DNA of 54,158 nt from an uncultured Parabacteroides sp. GTDB taxonomy: Bacteria; Bacteroidota; Bacteroidia; Bacteroidales; Tannerellaceae. The stretch spans positions 1-54,158 of the forward strand of contig NZ_CABUOD010000030.1 of the NCBI RefSeq assembly GCF_902493135.1. The letters are read 5' to 3'. Positions 42,069 to 49,781 of this stretch are shown piece by piece; positions within the stretch are counted from its first letter, which is position 1, and the number at the start of each line of letters is the position of its first letter. The notes beneath the pieces are model-generated. The model did no database searches, was not told the DNA's origin, and was given only the letters and a program-made list of their open reading frames with translations. Made by a program: the position numbers and the translations under genes.

Positions 42069-43628
42069 ATGAAGAACAGTTCATCAGCAAAGTCTAACGG
42101 GATATATATAGCAGGTTTAATCATCGTATTCATAGTTTCGTTCTCGTACATCTTCGACAGCAAACTGGACTTGAACGGGGATAACTGTGCATATTATATG
42201 TTAGCAACCTCTATCGTACAGGGACACGGGTATGCAGACATTACAACAGCAGCTTACACTCCCTCCAACGTTTTTCCTCCCGGCTATCCTTTGCTGATGA
42301 CTGTTGTCCGTTTTTTTACGGAAAGTTTTTTCCCACAGAAAGTATTAAACGGATTATTTCTTTTAGGTAGTGCTATCCTCTTATTTTTCTTAATTAAGAA
42401 AAATAAGCTATCTGATCAGATAGCATTTGTAGCCGCATCCGCGATACTATTAAATTATCAAGTTTTGCATTTCGCTACCATGATGATGAGCGAAATGTCA
42501 TTCCTGTTCACCTCCGTACTTGCCTGTTGGTTCATCTACAAAATAGATGAGAAAAAAGCATTTTGGAAAGATCCATTCTTTTATCTGGCAATCATTACGG
42601 CCGCATACAACTACCACATCCGCACACAAGGAATCGCCCTTATTGCCGCAATCCTCGGTTATTTCCTATTTACACGCCAATGGAAACAAATGCTCGGTTT
42701 CGCCGGAGGTTTCGCAATATGCCTGCTCCCTTGGATGATCCGAAATAAGATCGCGGGATTAGGACAAAGCCGGTATATAGATATGATTGCCTCTTCCAAT
42801 CACTGGAGACCGGAAGAGGGTACATTGGATTTGTTAGGAATAATATGTCGTTTTCTGGAGACTTTCAAAATGCTACTAACAAAAGCATTACCCAATTCAA
42901 TACTTCCATACCTGAATGTCAATTACGATATCGCTACAACATGGGAAGAATGGCTTATTGCCATTATACTTTTAACCTTAATCATAGTTGGAATGTGGAG
43001 ATTCGGAAAATATAAATATTTATTCCTGTTTTACACATTGGGCACATTCGGGGTTATCTCTATTTTTAGTACACCAAGTGGAAACCGCTACACAACACCG
43101 TTACTTCCTTTTTTAGAAATAAATTTAATAATAGGTTTATATACAATACTGACAAAAGGAATGCAAAAGATAAAATTAGCTAAGACCTTTTCGCCTTGGC
43201 TACTAATATCGCTTTTCATATTTTTCTCGCTTCCTAAATTACAGGAATTGAGAGCAATCAACAAATCGGCTTATCCTTCTAACTATCAGAACTTTTTTAA
43301 AATAGCAGAAGAGGTACGCAAACAAGTTCCACCCCAAACGGTTGTTTGTTCACGCAAACCGGAATTATTCTATATGTTCAGTAAAACAGCCGTTACAATG
43401 TATGCTTGGACAGAAAATGAAGAAGAATTAATAACCGGATTAATAAATTCTGGTACAGACTATGTAGTATTAGAGCAATTAGGCTACAGTTCGACCGGAC
43501 GATATCTATATCCGGCAATACAAAAGAGTCCAGAACTGTTTCCAATAGTCATGCATCTAAAAAATCCGGATACTTATTTACTAAAATTCGACAAAGAGAA
43601 AGCAAAACAAAAATTCAAACAACAATAA
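42069..43628 (+). CDS. GT39/ArnT-like membrane glycosyltransferase
   Basis: A 519-residue protein with about ten transmembrane segments and a soluble C-terminal domain. The first periplasmic loop holds DLNGDNCAYYMLATSIVQGH with the acidic pair expected of C-type fold enzymes that use polyprenyl-phosphate sugars, and the PSNVFPPGYPLLMTVV segment is typical of this group. It probably moves a sugar from a lipid carrier to a surface polymer or protein. The next gene encodes a polyprenyl-phosphate sugar synthase-like enzyme 15 bp downstream, a natural donor-maker. A/T-rich codons set the pair apart from ahcY and suggest transfer. Confidence 0.75.
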   Translation: MKNSSSAKSNGIYIAGLIIVFIVSFSYIFDSKLDLNGDNCAYYMLATSIVQGHGYADITTAAYTPSNVFPPGYPLLMTVVRFFTESFFPQKVLNGLFLLGSAILLFFLIKKNKLSDQIAFVAASAILLNYQVLHFATMMMSEMSFLFTSVLACWFIYKIDEKKAFWKDPFFYLAIITAAYNYHIRTQGIALIAAILGYFLFTRQWKQMLGFAGGFAICLLPWMIRNKIAGLGQSRYIDMIASSNHWRPEEGTLDLLGIICRFLETFKMLLTKALPNSILPYLNVNYDIATTWEEWLIAIILLTLIIVGMWRFGKYKYLFLFYTLGTFGVISIFSTPSGNRYTTPLLPFLEINLIIGLYTILTKGMQKIKLAKTFSPWLLISLFIFFSLPKLQELRAINKSAYPSNYQNFFKIAEEVRKQVPPQTVVCSRKPELFYMFSKTAVTMYAWTENEEELITGLINSGTDYVVLEQLGYSSTGRYLYPAIQKSPELFPIVMHLKNPDTYLLKFDKEKAKQKFKQQ

Positions 43629-43643
43629 ACAATACTATAAGTT

Positions 43644-44387
43644 ATGGTTAATAATCAAAAAGTCACCGTTGTTTTACCTGCTTACAATGCAAGCCAAACA
43701 TTGGAACAGACATATCGGGAAATTCCTTTAGATATTGTAGATAATGTCATCCTTGTTGATGATTGCAGCAAGGATAATACCATTGAAGTTGCGAAAAGAT
43801 TAGGGATTCAACATGTAATCCGACACGATAAAAATAAGGGATATGGAGGAAACCAAAAAACTTGTTATAACAAAGCATTGGAAATAGGTTCTGATATTGT
43901 AGTCATGCTACATCCGGATTATCAATATACACCTCTTCTACTCCATTCCATGATCTATTTAATAGCAAACGGGGTCTATGAAGTTGTTTTTGCTTCTCGC
44001 ATTTTAGGAAAAGGAGCCTTAAAAGGTGGAATGCCAATATACAAATATATAGCAAACCGAGGACTTACCTTTATTGAAAATATATTGATGAACAACAAAC
44101 TTGCAGAATACCATACGGGGTATAGAGCATACTCTGGGAAAGTATTAAGAAGCGTTAATTTCAATAAATGTTCCGACAATTTTATTTTCGACAATGAAAT
44201 TATCGCACAAATATCTGATCAAGGTTACGAAATTGCAGAAATTACCTGTCCGACTAAATATTTCAAAGAAGCTTCTTCCATTAACATAAAGAACAGTACA
44301 ATATATGGTTTAGGTGTTCTCAAAGTTTCAATATGCTATTTTTTTAATAAAATCGGAATCATAAAATATAACATTCTACAAAAATAA
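43644..44387 (+). CDS. DPM1-like GT2 glycosyltransferase
   Basis: A 247-residue GT-A enzyme: VVLPAYNASQTLEQTY at the start, the nucleotide-sugar-binding VDDCSKDNTIEVAKR, KNKGYGGNQKT, and VMLHPDYQYTP for the catalytic D-x-D-like site. It lacks C-terminal membrane helices beyond a short hydrophobic stretch (VLKVSICYFFNKIGIIKYNI). It likely transfers a hexose to undecaprenyl phosphate for use by the upstream GT39-like enzyme. The downstream DNA is degraded, so further genes of this pathway may have been lost. Confidence 0.82.
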   Translation: MVNNQKVTVVLPAYNASQTLEQTYREIPLDIVDNVILVDDCSKDNTIEVAKRLGIQHVIRHDKNKGYGGNQKTCYNKALEIGSDIVVMLHPDYQYTPLLLHSMIYLIANGVYEVVFASRILGKGALKGGMPIYKYIANRGLTFIENILMNNKLAEYHTGYRAYSGKVLRSVNFNKCSDNFIFDNEIIAQISDQGYEIAEITCPTKYFKEASSINIKNSTIYGLGVLKVSICYFFNKIGIIKYNILQK

Positions 44388-44719
44388 GAGAAACAAAGGC
44401 ATAGGATTAGTCCCCTAAAACTGCACTTTAGCCTTCGTAAGGCTATAGTATTCTATGTTAACCTGCAACTGAAAAATCTATTTTCACTTACAGGTTAACG
44501 TTTATTGTCAATATCTGCATACTTGGTAACTATTCTGCCATAGTAAGGGCGCACTGATTCGGTCGGTCTGTTGTCAGTATAGTCTCCTTCAATGCATTAG
44601 CCTCGCGTCTATCATCCATCACTTCTATTTTGGCACATTGTCTAAGCTACCGTAAAGATGCAACATTTGGTTCGATGTATTCAGCCTTTCGTTGATTTCC
44701 ATTCTTAGGCAGATGTTCA
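44388..44719. other. Decayed intergenic DNA with inverted repeats
   Basis: There is no intact gene. AGCCTT-CGT-AAGGCT forms a small hairpin around 44431-44445. GTTAACCTG and CAGGTTAAC (about 44458-44502) are perfect 9-bp arms. On the minus strand short fragments such as MEINERLNTSNQMLHLYGSL occur but are interrupted by stops. This looks like residue of rearrangement between the glycosyltransferase genes and the Abi remnant. Confidence 0.4.
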
Positions 44720-45163
44720 TTATCTCCATAGAGGCTCTTGTTCCCAATTATAAGGAAAGCCTAACAAATGAGTGTTTACAGACGGGTGTTTTACCAAAAG
44801 TTGCTTGAAGTCAGCAACGAAAGTGTTTTCGGGAACAATAGAGTTGAACCAATACACGACACAGCACAGTTGTGGATAAAGGGATTGTTTCCGGAACGAG
44901 AAATTTACAATCCATGTGTTCGGCATACATTCTGGCATCTTTGGTTTTACAGGAAAGACACGATTTGAAAGTCTGGAATGGTGAGCACAACAATTACGAA
45001 GTACAGCAAGGCACTCCAACCAACTTCTCAAAAATTTGTGATGTTTCAAACCGAACTCCCTCGCTACTGCTTTCTCGACATCATTGATAAGCAAACCTCT
45101 CTCTTTGAGAATTCCAATTTGCCTCTCTGTTGTTATAGCTTGATGTATATACTTGGCTCCCAT
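44720..45163 (-). pseudogene. Abi-family (Abi_2/AbiF-like HEPN) gene with internal deletion
   Basis: A 147-residue frame from MGAKYIHQAITTERQIGILK. The first ~33 residues (ITTERQIGILKERGLLINDV) match the N-terminus of Abi_2 proteins, and the rest (VAREFGLKHHKFLRSWLECL, then AVLRNCCAHHSRLSNR) matches their C-terminal half with the HEPN R-x4-H motif in RNCCAH. Full-length members are about 300 residues, so roughly 130-150 central residues are missing at VEKA/VAREFG, with the frame kept. The end (LLGFPYNWEQEPLW) is the usual Abi C-terminus. It was an abortive-infection RNase-like gene and is probably inactive now. Confidence 0.72.
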
Positions 45164-45174
45164 AAATAAAAATG

Positions 45175-45213
45175 TCCCGCCGGGTACACTAATCTTACGG
45201 GAAGCGGGCGGGA
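45175..45213 (-). ncRNA. Hairpin leader of Abi-family gene
   Basis: Just downstream of a minus-strand −7 box, TCCCGCC and GGCGGGA form a perfect GC-rich stem with a 25-nt loop, followed by CATTTTTATTT and then the Abi start codon. The leader is essentially all hairpin, so it may be an attenuator or a small structured RNA controlling the Abi toxin. Confidence 0.45.
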
Positions 45214-45223
45214 TTTGTTGATA

Positions 45224-45231
45224 CAAAGGTA
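45224..45231 (-). promoter_or_regulatory. −7 box of Abi remnant
   Basis: TACCTTTG on the minus strand gives a leader of about 54 nt, which folds into the GC-rich hairpin. Confidence 0.55.
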
Positions 45232-45268
45232 ATAAGATATTTTTATCCTACAAGCGACCAATATAAAA

Positions 45269-45505
45269 AAAGCTTATCCGTCTTATTTTGGCAGTTATTA
45301 TCAATTGGACAAAGTAATAAACTTTCTTGCCAAGATTGAGAACCTGTATTGTATCGGACGTAACGGACAACATCGTTATAACAATATGGATCATTCAATG
45401 TTGACTGCTATCGAAGCCGTCAATCATGTCATTGGAAAGAATACAGATAAATCCACCATTTGGAACGTCAATACGGAAGAAGAATATCACGAAACAAAAA
45501 AATAA
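45269..45505 (+). pseudogene. 3' remnant of an NAD(P)/FAD-dependent oxidoreductase gene
   Basis: An open frame of 78 codons reads AYPSYFGSYYQLDKVINFLA, then ENLYCIGRNGQHRYNNMDHS and MLTAIEAVNHVIGKNTDKS. This is the C-terminal FAD-binding end of the UDP-galactopyranose mutase/protoporphyrinogen-oxidase-like amine oxidase family (G-R-N-G-x-H-R-Y-N-N-x-D-H-S-M). The first ~400 residues are absent. Such oxidoreductases are often neighbours of DPM1-like glycosyltransferases, so this probably belonged to the same surface-glycan locus before the Abi region replaced its 5' part. Confidence 0.7.
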
Positions 45506-45834
45506 AAAGGAACGCTATTATTTGGCATGCATAACCCAATGCTTTAGCTTGTACAAAGCTATGCCTTAGCCCTCGTAACCCATAGCATTACGATCCGGAT
45601 ACCGTCCCTTTCGAAAAGGAGTCGGCATCCGGACCGAAAGGAATGCTTGCATCTTCCCGGTCCGCCTTCATCCGCAACTTCATCTTGCTGCTTCCGAGAT
45701 CCATCAACAGGAAGGTGAAGCGAGAGCCTCCAGGTGAAGGACAAAAGCGGTATCCCATCCGGACTTTAAACCAAGAAAAACATATTTCCGACACGATTAT
45801 CCGATAAAATAGCATGCGGACGATCAAAAAGAAT
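45506..45834. other. Non-coding stretch with long hairpin
   Basis: No supported gene. TCCGGAT-CCG-CCTTT and AAAGG-CGG-ATCCGGA (45594-45633) form a long nearly continuous stem. A minus-strand frame (45588-45827) has no recognisable similarity. The 45540-45590 segment contains diverged copies of a TTAGC...GTAA...TATAGC-like motif also seen near 44430, weakly suggesting a shared repeat bordering the decayed region. Confidence 0.35.
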
Positions 45835-45842
45835 TACCTTTG
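45835..45842 (+). promoter_or_regulatory. −7 box of pRiA4b ORF-3-like gene
   Basis: TACCTTTG lies 23 bp before the ATG. Confidence 0.55.
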
Positions 45843-45865
45843 CGTACCTAATTATCTCACTATAT

Positions 45866-46444
45866 ATGGCATACCTATTCAAAATTAAGATCAAAGGGAT
45901 AACAAAACCACCGGTTTGGCGCAAGGTTTCCGTTCCGGAAAACTTCACATTCCTGCAATTCCATCAAGTGATACAAACTGTTTTCGGTTGGTACGACTAC
46001 CACTTGTTTGAGTTCAGAGAGAAAGAATACCAGGGCAAATTCCGTATTGCAATTCCTTCCGAAGATGATTTCGAGTTCGATATTAGGACATATGATGCCT
46101 CAAAAACCAAACTATCGGCTATATTTTCAGGAAATATAAAAAAGCTCTTATATATCTATGACTTCGGCGACGATTGGGTACATGAAATAACATTGGAATC
46201 CATTTCCGAGGAAATGCTCAAAAACGCTTATTGCATTTCCGGTAAAGGGGCCTGCCCACCGGAAGATTGTGGGGGCATATATGGTTACGCACATATGAAA
46301 CAGGTGTTCCAGACAACGCCTGACAGCGAAGAGGCCCAAGAATTAAGAGAGTGGCTGGGACTGGATGATGACGAGAATTGGGACGCGGGCTTTTTCTGCA
46401 CAGAAGAAAAAGAAGATATAAATTGCGACTTGAAAGACATTTAA
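45866..46444 (+). CDS. pRiA4b ORF-3-like protein
   Basis: A 192-residue soluble protein of the plasmid pRiA4b ORF-3 family (IS1096 TnpR-like passenger). Diagnostic stretches are KIKGITKPPVWRKVSVPENF, TFLQFHQVIQTVFGWYDYHL, YIYDFGDDWVHEITLE and the Cys-bearing GKGACPPEDCGGIYGY. The molecular role is unknown; members travel on plasmids and islands. It is followed after 2 bp by a UPF0158 gene and driven by its own promoter, so the two form an operon. Confidence 0.85.
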   Translation: MAYLFKIKIKGITKPPVWRKVSVPENFTFLQFHQVIQTVFGWYDYHLFEFREKEYQGKFRIAIPSEDDFEFDIRTYDASKTKLSAIFSGNIKKLLYIYDFGDDWVHEITLESISEEMLKNAYCISGKGACPPEDCGGIYGYAHMKQVFQTTPDSEEAQELREWLGLDDDENWDAGFFCTEEKEDINCDLKDI

Positions 46445-46446
46445 AT

Positions 46447-46881
46447 ATGACAAACAAAAACTACAATATCCCGGATCAGTTGATAACCGAAATTGCCCAA
46501 GAGATCGACATGGGCATGGTTTGTTTTATCAATCCGGAGACATTGGAATTGGAATCCATATTAGGAAACTCGTACATCTATGGAGATACGGAAGAATTCA
46601 ACCAGGAAATTTTCGCAAAAGTAAACAAATGGAAGAAATACATACACATTGAGCCATTAGAGTCTCGTGAATCATTCCTAATCATGGAAAAATTCATTCA
46701 ATGCTGCATACCAGACAAAGACCGTTTCAAAGAGGAGCTATGGAATGCCATATCCCGTCCCAAATCTTTCCAGCATTTCAAAATCCGTATCGACAACAGT
46801 CGATATCGGCAAAACTGGTTCGATTTCAAGCAGGAAGAGTTGGAGAAGTATGTACGGGAACAATTGAGATTTGCGGAATGA
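46447..46881 (+). CDS. UPF0158 family protein
   Basis: A 144-residue acidic protein; the start at MTNKNYNIPDQLITEIAQEI is preferred because it follows the previous stop by 2 bp. UPF0158 features are the LITEIAQEIDMGMVCFINPE opening, the KYIHIEPLESRESFLIMEKF centre and NAISRPKSFQHFKIRIDNSR with the conserved Arg-Pro-F-x-x-F pattern. No enzymatic motif is known. It is co-transcribed with the pRiA4b ORF-3-like gene and probably works with it. Confidence 0.8.
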   Translation: MTNKNYNIPDQLITEIAQEIDMGMVCFINPETLELESILGNSYIYGDTEEFNQEIFAKVNKWKKYIHIEPLESRESFLIMEKFIQCCIPDKDRFKEELWNAISRPKSFQHFKIRIDNSRYRQNWFDFKQEELEKYVREQLRFAE

Positions 46882-46882
46882 T

Positions 46883-47262
46883 TCACACATCCAACCTATA
46901 CTGATCTTTAACTTTAGCCATATTAACCCCTTTGACGATTATATTGTTTCTTCTTAGTTGTGTCAATTCCGATTGCGTCAATTTAAAGTTCTTAAATGGC
47001 GTATTATCCTGTTTGGGCAATGAAAACAGCAGATAAGCCAAATGTTTGTCCCCCACCACACCTTTGTCTTTATAGTAACGATATGTCTTCAAAACTTGAT
47101 CTATTGCCTTATTAGAATTCTTTACCGCATTTTTAAACTCGCAATATTTCAACTCCAAAAACATAATCCAAGAAGACAATAATCGGAAACATATATGCTT
47201 TTTTGGTTGAAATACCTTATCTCATGTTCAGGAAATTCCTCCTTAATCCTCGTTGCTATCAT
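46883..47262 (-). pseudogene. Frameshifted small companion of ABC-type ATPase
   Basis: An ATG at 47262 overlaps the end of the ATPase gene and reads MIATRIKEEFPEHEIRYFNQ, then KSIYVSDYC, before stopping at 47149. A second frame (effective start 47164) continues MFLELKYCEFKNAVKNSNKA and KGVVGDKHLAYLLFSLPKQD to 46883. Together they would make one ~125-residue protein; a one-base change, for example in the A6 run near 47211, would join them. FLELKY has the E-x-K spacing of PD-(D/E)xK nucleases, but the Asp partner is uncertain. It is either a recent frameshift or a slippage-controlled gene. Confidence 0.5.
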
Positions 47263-48598
47263 CTTCGTAATAATTCAACATCTTGTAAAAATCGTCCATT
47301 ACCTCTTTCATGTTACTATCAAAATAATTGTCACCTACCAAACCGTCAGCCTGTTGAATTGTAGCGTTCAACTCACCGTTCCTCCCTTTCAAATACCCAT
47401 CTTTTATTTCCCACACGGATACCAGCTCCGGACTAATCCATGAATCACGGCAATCAATCTCCTTCCGTGTATCATCCGATACCCGGTCTTTCACTAAATG
47501 TCCCATCATACAATTATTCAATGCATACAAAATATAAGGACTATGAGTCGTAAGAGTCAGGCAATCATTTTCCCTTATCGATATCAGTTTGACCAATTCA
47601 TAGAGTAAATCCCTCTGCGCTAATGGAAATAAATTCAATTCAGGCTCCTCGATATAAAGATTTGCCGATTGGGTTTTGAACATCTGGCTAATAACAGACT
47701 CAAATCTTTCCTTCTCTTCCTGAGACTCGAACAAACGTATTTCTTTTGCCTCCGTTTTAACTATGATCGTGTTATCTTTTACTTCAACCGTATGTTCTTT
47801 ATTTCCTGTGTTGATGACAATATTTTTAGTACCTCCTTCTGTGGGTAATTCAAGCTCTTTCAATTCAAAATATTCTTCATATATATTTTGGATCACTTTG
47901 TTTTTCGACTGTTCATCCACCACACTGCTTTGCTTATCTATCTCTCCCAAATGAGTAACTAAATAATGGCTCAGCACCAACAACGGGATCAAGGATTGCA
48001 ATCCGCTGGAAGTATTTGTCAAATCCAACGACTTGGCATCATTGACTGCCACAATATCCCGACCGGTCGCATCGTCAAAATAATATTTCATATTCAAATT
48101 AATGACATCAAGAGGATTATCTTTCCGGTAATTCCTGCGAGAATCATCCCAATCTATCATGAAACTAAGGATGTTCGTATTCTTAAAACGAACCTCGAAC
48201 CAGTTGTTTATGACCGAAACGATATTTCTTTCTCCCGGAATATAAGCGATCTTCGAACGTCGATATCCACATCTGTTTTTCCATTCAAGCCGGGGCGGCT
48301 CTTTAAAATCATAGGTCAACACAAGCGTATCTGTTTCATATCGAATATAACTGTCTTCCGACACATATCCGATCAATTTATGAAATTCAATTAACCGCTC
48401 ATTGAAAAAAGAGGAAGACAAAAAAGGTTCGACAGTCTGAGACAAGCAGCATTTCTTCTCCATCCACTTGCAGAAAGAAGCTATTTTACAAATCGTACTC
48501 TTGCCGGAGCTTTGAGGTCCCATGATCACATTCACCTTCTTCAACTCCATCGAAGCCTCTTTTATCGCTCCTATATTTTTTATTGTCAAACTTTTCAT
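47243..48598 (-). CDS. ABC/RecF-like AAA ATPase (AAA_15/AAA_21 type)
   Basis: A 451-residue soluble ATPase with IGAIKEASMELKKVNVIMGP, then Walker A GPQSSGKST (27-35), an ABC-like signature TSSGLQSLIPLL, Walker B NLYIEEPELNLFP and switch TTHSPYILYALNNC. This order is that of OLD/RecF-type ATPases, without a TOPRIM domain. Family members commonly serve in two-gene anti-phage or DNA-processing systems. The downstream overlapping gene encodes a small frameshifted partner. Its −7 box TATCTTTG (48626-48633) lies back-to-back with the promoter of the divergent glycosyltransferase. Confidence 0.82.
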   Translation of the reverse strand: MKSLTIKNIGAIKEASMELKKVNVIMGPQSSGKSTICKIASFCKWMEKKCCLSQTVEPFLSSSFFNERLIEFHKLIGYVSEDSYIRYETDTLVLTYDFKEPPRLEWKNRCGYRRSKIAYIPGERNIVSVINNWFEVRFKNTNILSFMIDWDDSRRNYRKDNPLDVINLNMKYYFDDATGRDIVAVNDAKSLDLTNTSSGLQSLIPLLVLSHYLVTHLGEIDKQSSVVDEQSKNKVIQNIYEEYFELKELELPTEGGTKNIVINTGNKEHTVEVKDNTIIVKTEAKEIRLFESQEEKERFESVISQMFKTQSANLYIEEPELNLFPLAQRDLLYELVKLISIRENDCLTLTTHSPYILYALNNCMMGHLVKDRVSDDTRKEIDCRDSWISPELVSVWEIKDGYLKGRNGELNATIQQADGLVGDNYFDSNMKEVMDDFYKMLNYYEDDSNED

Positions 48599-48625
48599 CT
48601 ATATCAACCATTGATTCATTATATG

Positions 48626-48645
48626 CAAAGATATATGTATTTTTG
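48626..48645. promoter_or_regulatory. Back-to-back divergent promoters
   Basis: TATCTTTG on the minus strand (48626-48633, for the ATPase) and TATTTTTG on the plus strand (48638-48645, for the GT2 gene) are only 4 bp apart, so polymerase binding at one should exclude the other. Confidence 0.5.
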
Positions 48646-48673
48646 CACAAAACTTATTGATCGGAAAATAAAT

Positions 48674-49672
48674 ATGGCAACACCCCATTTATCCCTTATT
48701 ATTCCAGTCTACAACCGTCCCAACGAGGTAGAGGAGTTGTTGGACAGCCTCACGCGGCAAAGTGAAACAAACTTCGAAGTCGTCATCATCGAAGACGGTT
48801 CGAAAGAAACTTGCCAGCATGTAATCGAAGCTTTCAAGGATAAGTTGGATGTTTCCTATTTTTATATCCCGAACGGTGGTCCGGGTAATGCCCGCAACTA
48901 CGGGGCGAAGCAGAGCAAAGGCGATTACCTGATCGTTCTCGATTCGGATTGTATCCTGCCTCCCGATTATATCCGATCGGTAAACAATGAACTGAAGGAA
49001 ACCGGAGCTGACGCATTCGGAGGACCGGACAAGGCCTCTGACAGTTTTACGGACGTGCAGAAGGCCATCAACTACTCCATGACCTCCTTTTTTACGACAG
49101 GCGGCATTCGTGGCGGGAAAAAGAAGATGGATAAGTTCTACCCCCGGAGTTTCAACATGGGGATCCGAAAAAGCACATACGAAGCGTTAGGCGGCTTCTC
49201 CCCCATGCGCTTCGGAGAAGACATCGATTTCAGTATCCGTCTGTTCAAGAACGGCTACAAAGTATGCCTGTTTCCCTCGGCCTGGGTATATCATAAGAGA
49301 CGTACGGATTGGCGCAAGTTCTTCCGCCAGGTCTATAACTCCGGCATCGCCCGCATCAACCTGTACAAAAAATATCCGGACTCACTTAAACTGGTGCATC
49401 TATTGCCGGCAGTCTTTACTTTAGGAGTACTCTTTTTCCTGGTCGGAAGCTTCTTCTGCGCTTGGAGCTTATTGCCGCTCGGACTTTTCTGCTTGCTGAT
49501 CTTTGTGGATTCTTCGATTCAGAATAAAAGCATCAAAATCGGCTTGCTGTCAATTATCGCCTCCTTTATCCAGCTGTTAGGATACGGTTGCGGATTTTTA
49601 GATGCAGCTTGGAACCGATTGGTTCTGAAGAAAGAAGAATTTTCCGCGTTCCAGAAGACGTTCTACAAATAA
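48674..49672 (+). CDS. GT2 family glycosyltransferase, membrane-anchored
   Basis: A 332-residue enzyme; the start MATPHLSLIIPVYNRPNEVE is chosen because longer frames run back into the divergent ATPase gene and its promoter. The GT-A domain shows VVIIEDGSKETC, GGPGNARNYGAKQSKGDYLI, D-x-D in VLDSDCILPP, and GGFSPMRFGEDIDFSIRL followed by YKVCLFPSAWVYHKRR. Three hydrophobic helices follow (LLPAVFTLGVLFFLVGSF onward), anchoring it in the inner membrane. It probably elongates a surface polysaccharide or lipid-linked glycan. The acceptor is unknown. Confidence 0.88.
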   Translation: MATPHLSLIIPVYNRPNEVEELLDSLTRQSETNFEVVIIEDGSKETCQHVIEAFKDKLDVSYFYIPNGGPGNARNYGAKQSKGDYLIVLDSDCILPPDYIRSVNNELKETGADAFGGPDKASDSFTDVQKAINYSMTSFFTTGGIRGGKKKMDKFYPRSFNMGIRKSTYEALGGFSPMRFGEDIDFSIRLFKNGYKVCLFPSAWVYHKRRTDWRKFFRQVYNSGIARINLYKKYPDSLKLVHLLPAVFTLGVLFFLVGSFFCAWSLLPLGLFCLLIFVDSSIQNKSIKIGLLSIIASFIQLLGYGCGFLDAAWNRLVLKKEEFSAFQKTFYK

Positions 49673-49683
49673 AACTAACATAA

Positions 49684-49741
49684 TTCAGGCACAGATTACA
49701 CGGAAAGAGAATAAATTTATCCGTGTAAATCCGTGCCTGAA
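49684..49741. repeat. Long hairpin of the dispersed CACGGATT-type repeat
   Basis: The left arm TTCAGGCACAGATTACACGGA and its partner on the right (TCCGTGTAAATCCGTGCCTGAA) pair over ~21 bp with one mismatch and one bulge; the loop is 15 nt. The motif of alternating cacagatt/acacggat is a widespread intergenic repeat in Bacteroidota. It lies between the convergent GT2 and YfhO-like genes and can serve both as terminator. Confidence 0.65.
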
Positions 49742-49781
49742 AAATTGTGATAAAGGAGTTTTGACACACTCCCCTACGATA

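Noticed and set aside
45588..45827. 79-codon minus-strand frame
   Set aside because: No similarity recognised; it overlaps a long hairpin and lies in decayed DNA.
49684..49741. Novel hairpin element between GT2 and YfhO-like genes
   Set aside because: The cacagatt/acacggat motif is a repeat already widespread in Bacteroidota intergenic DNA; here it most simply acts as a terminator.
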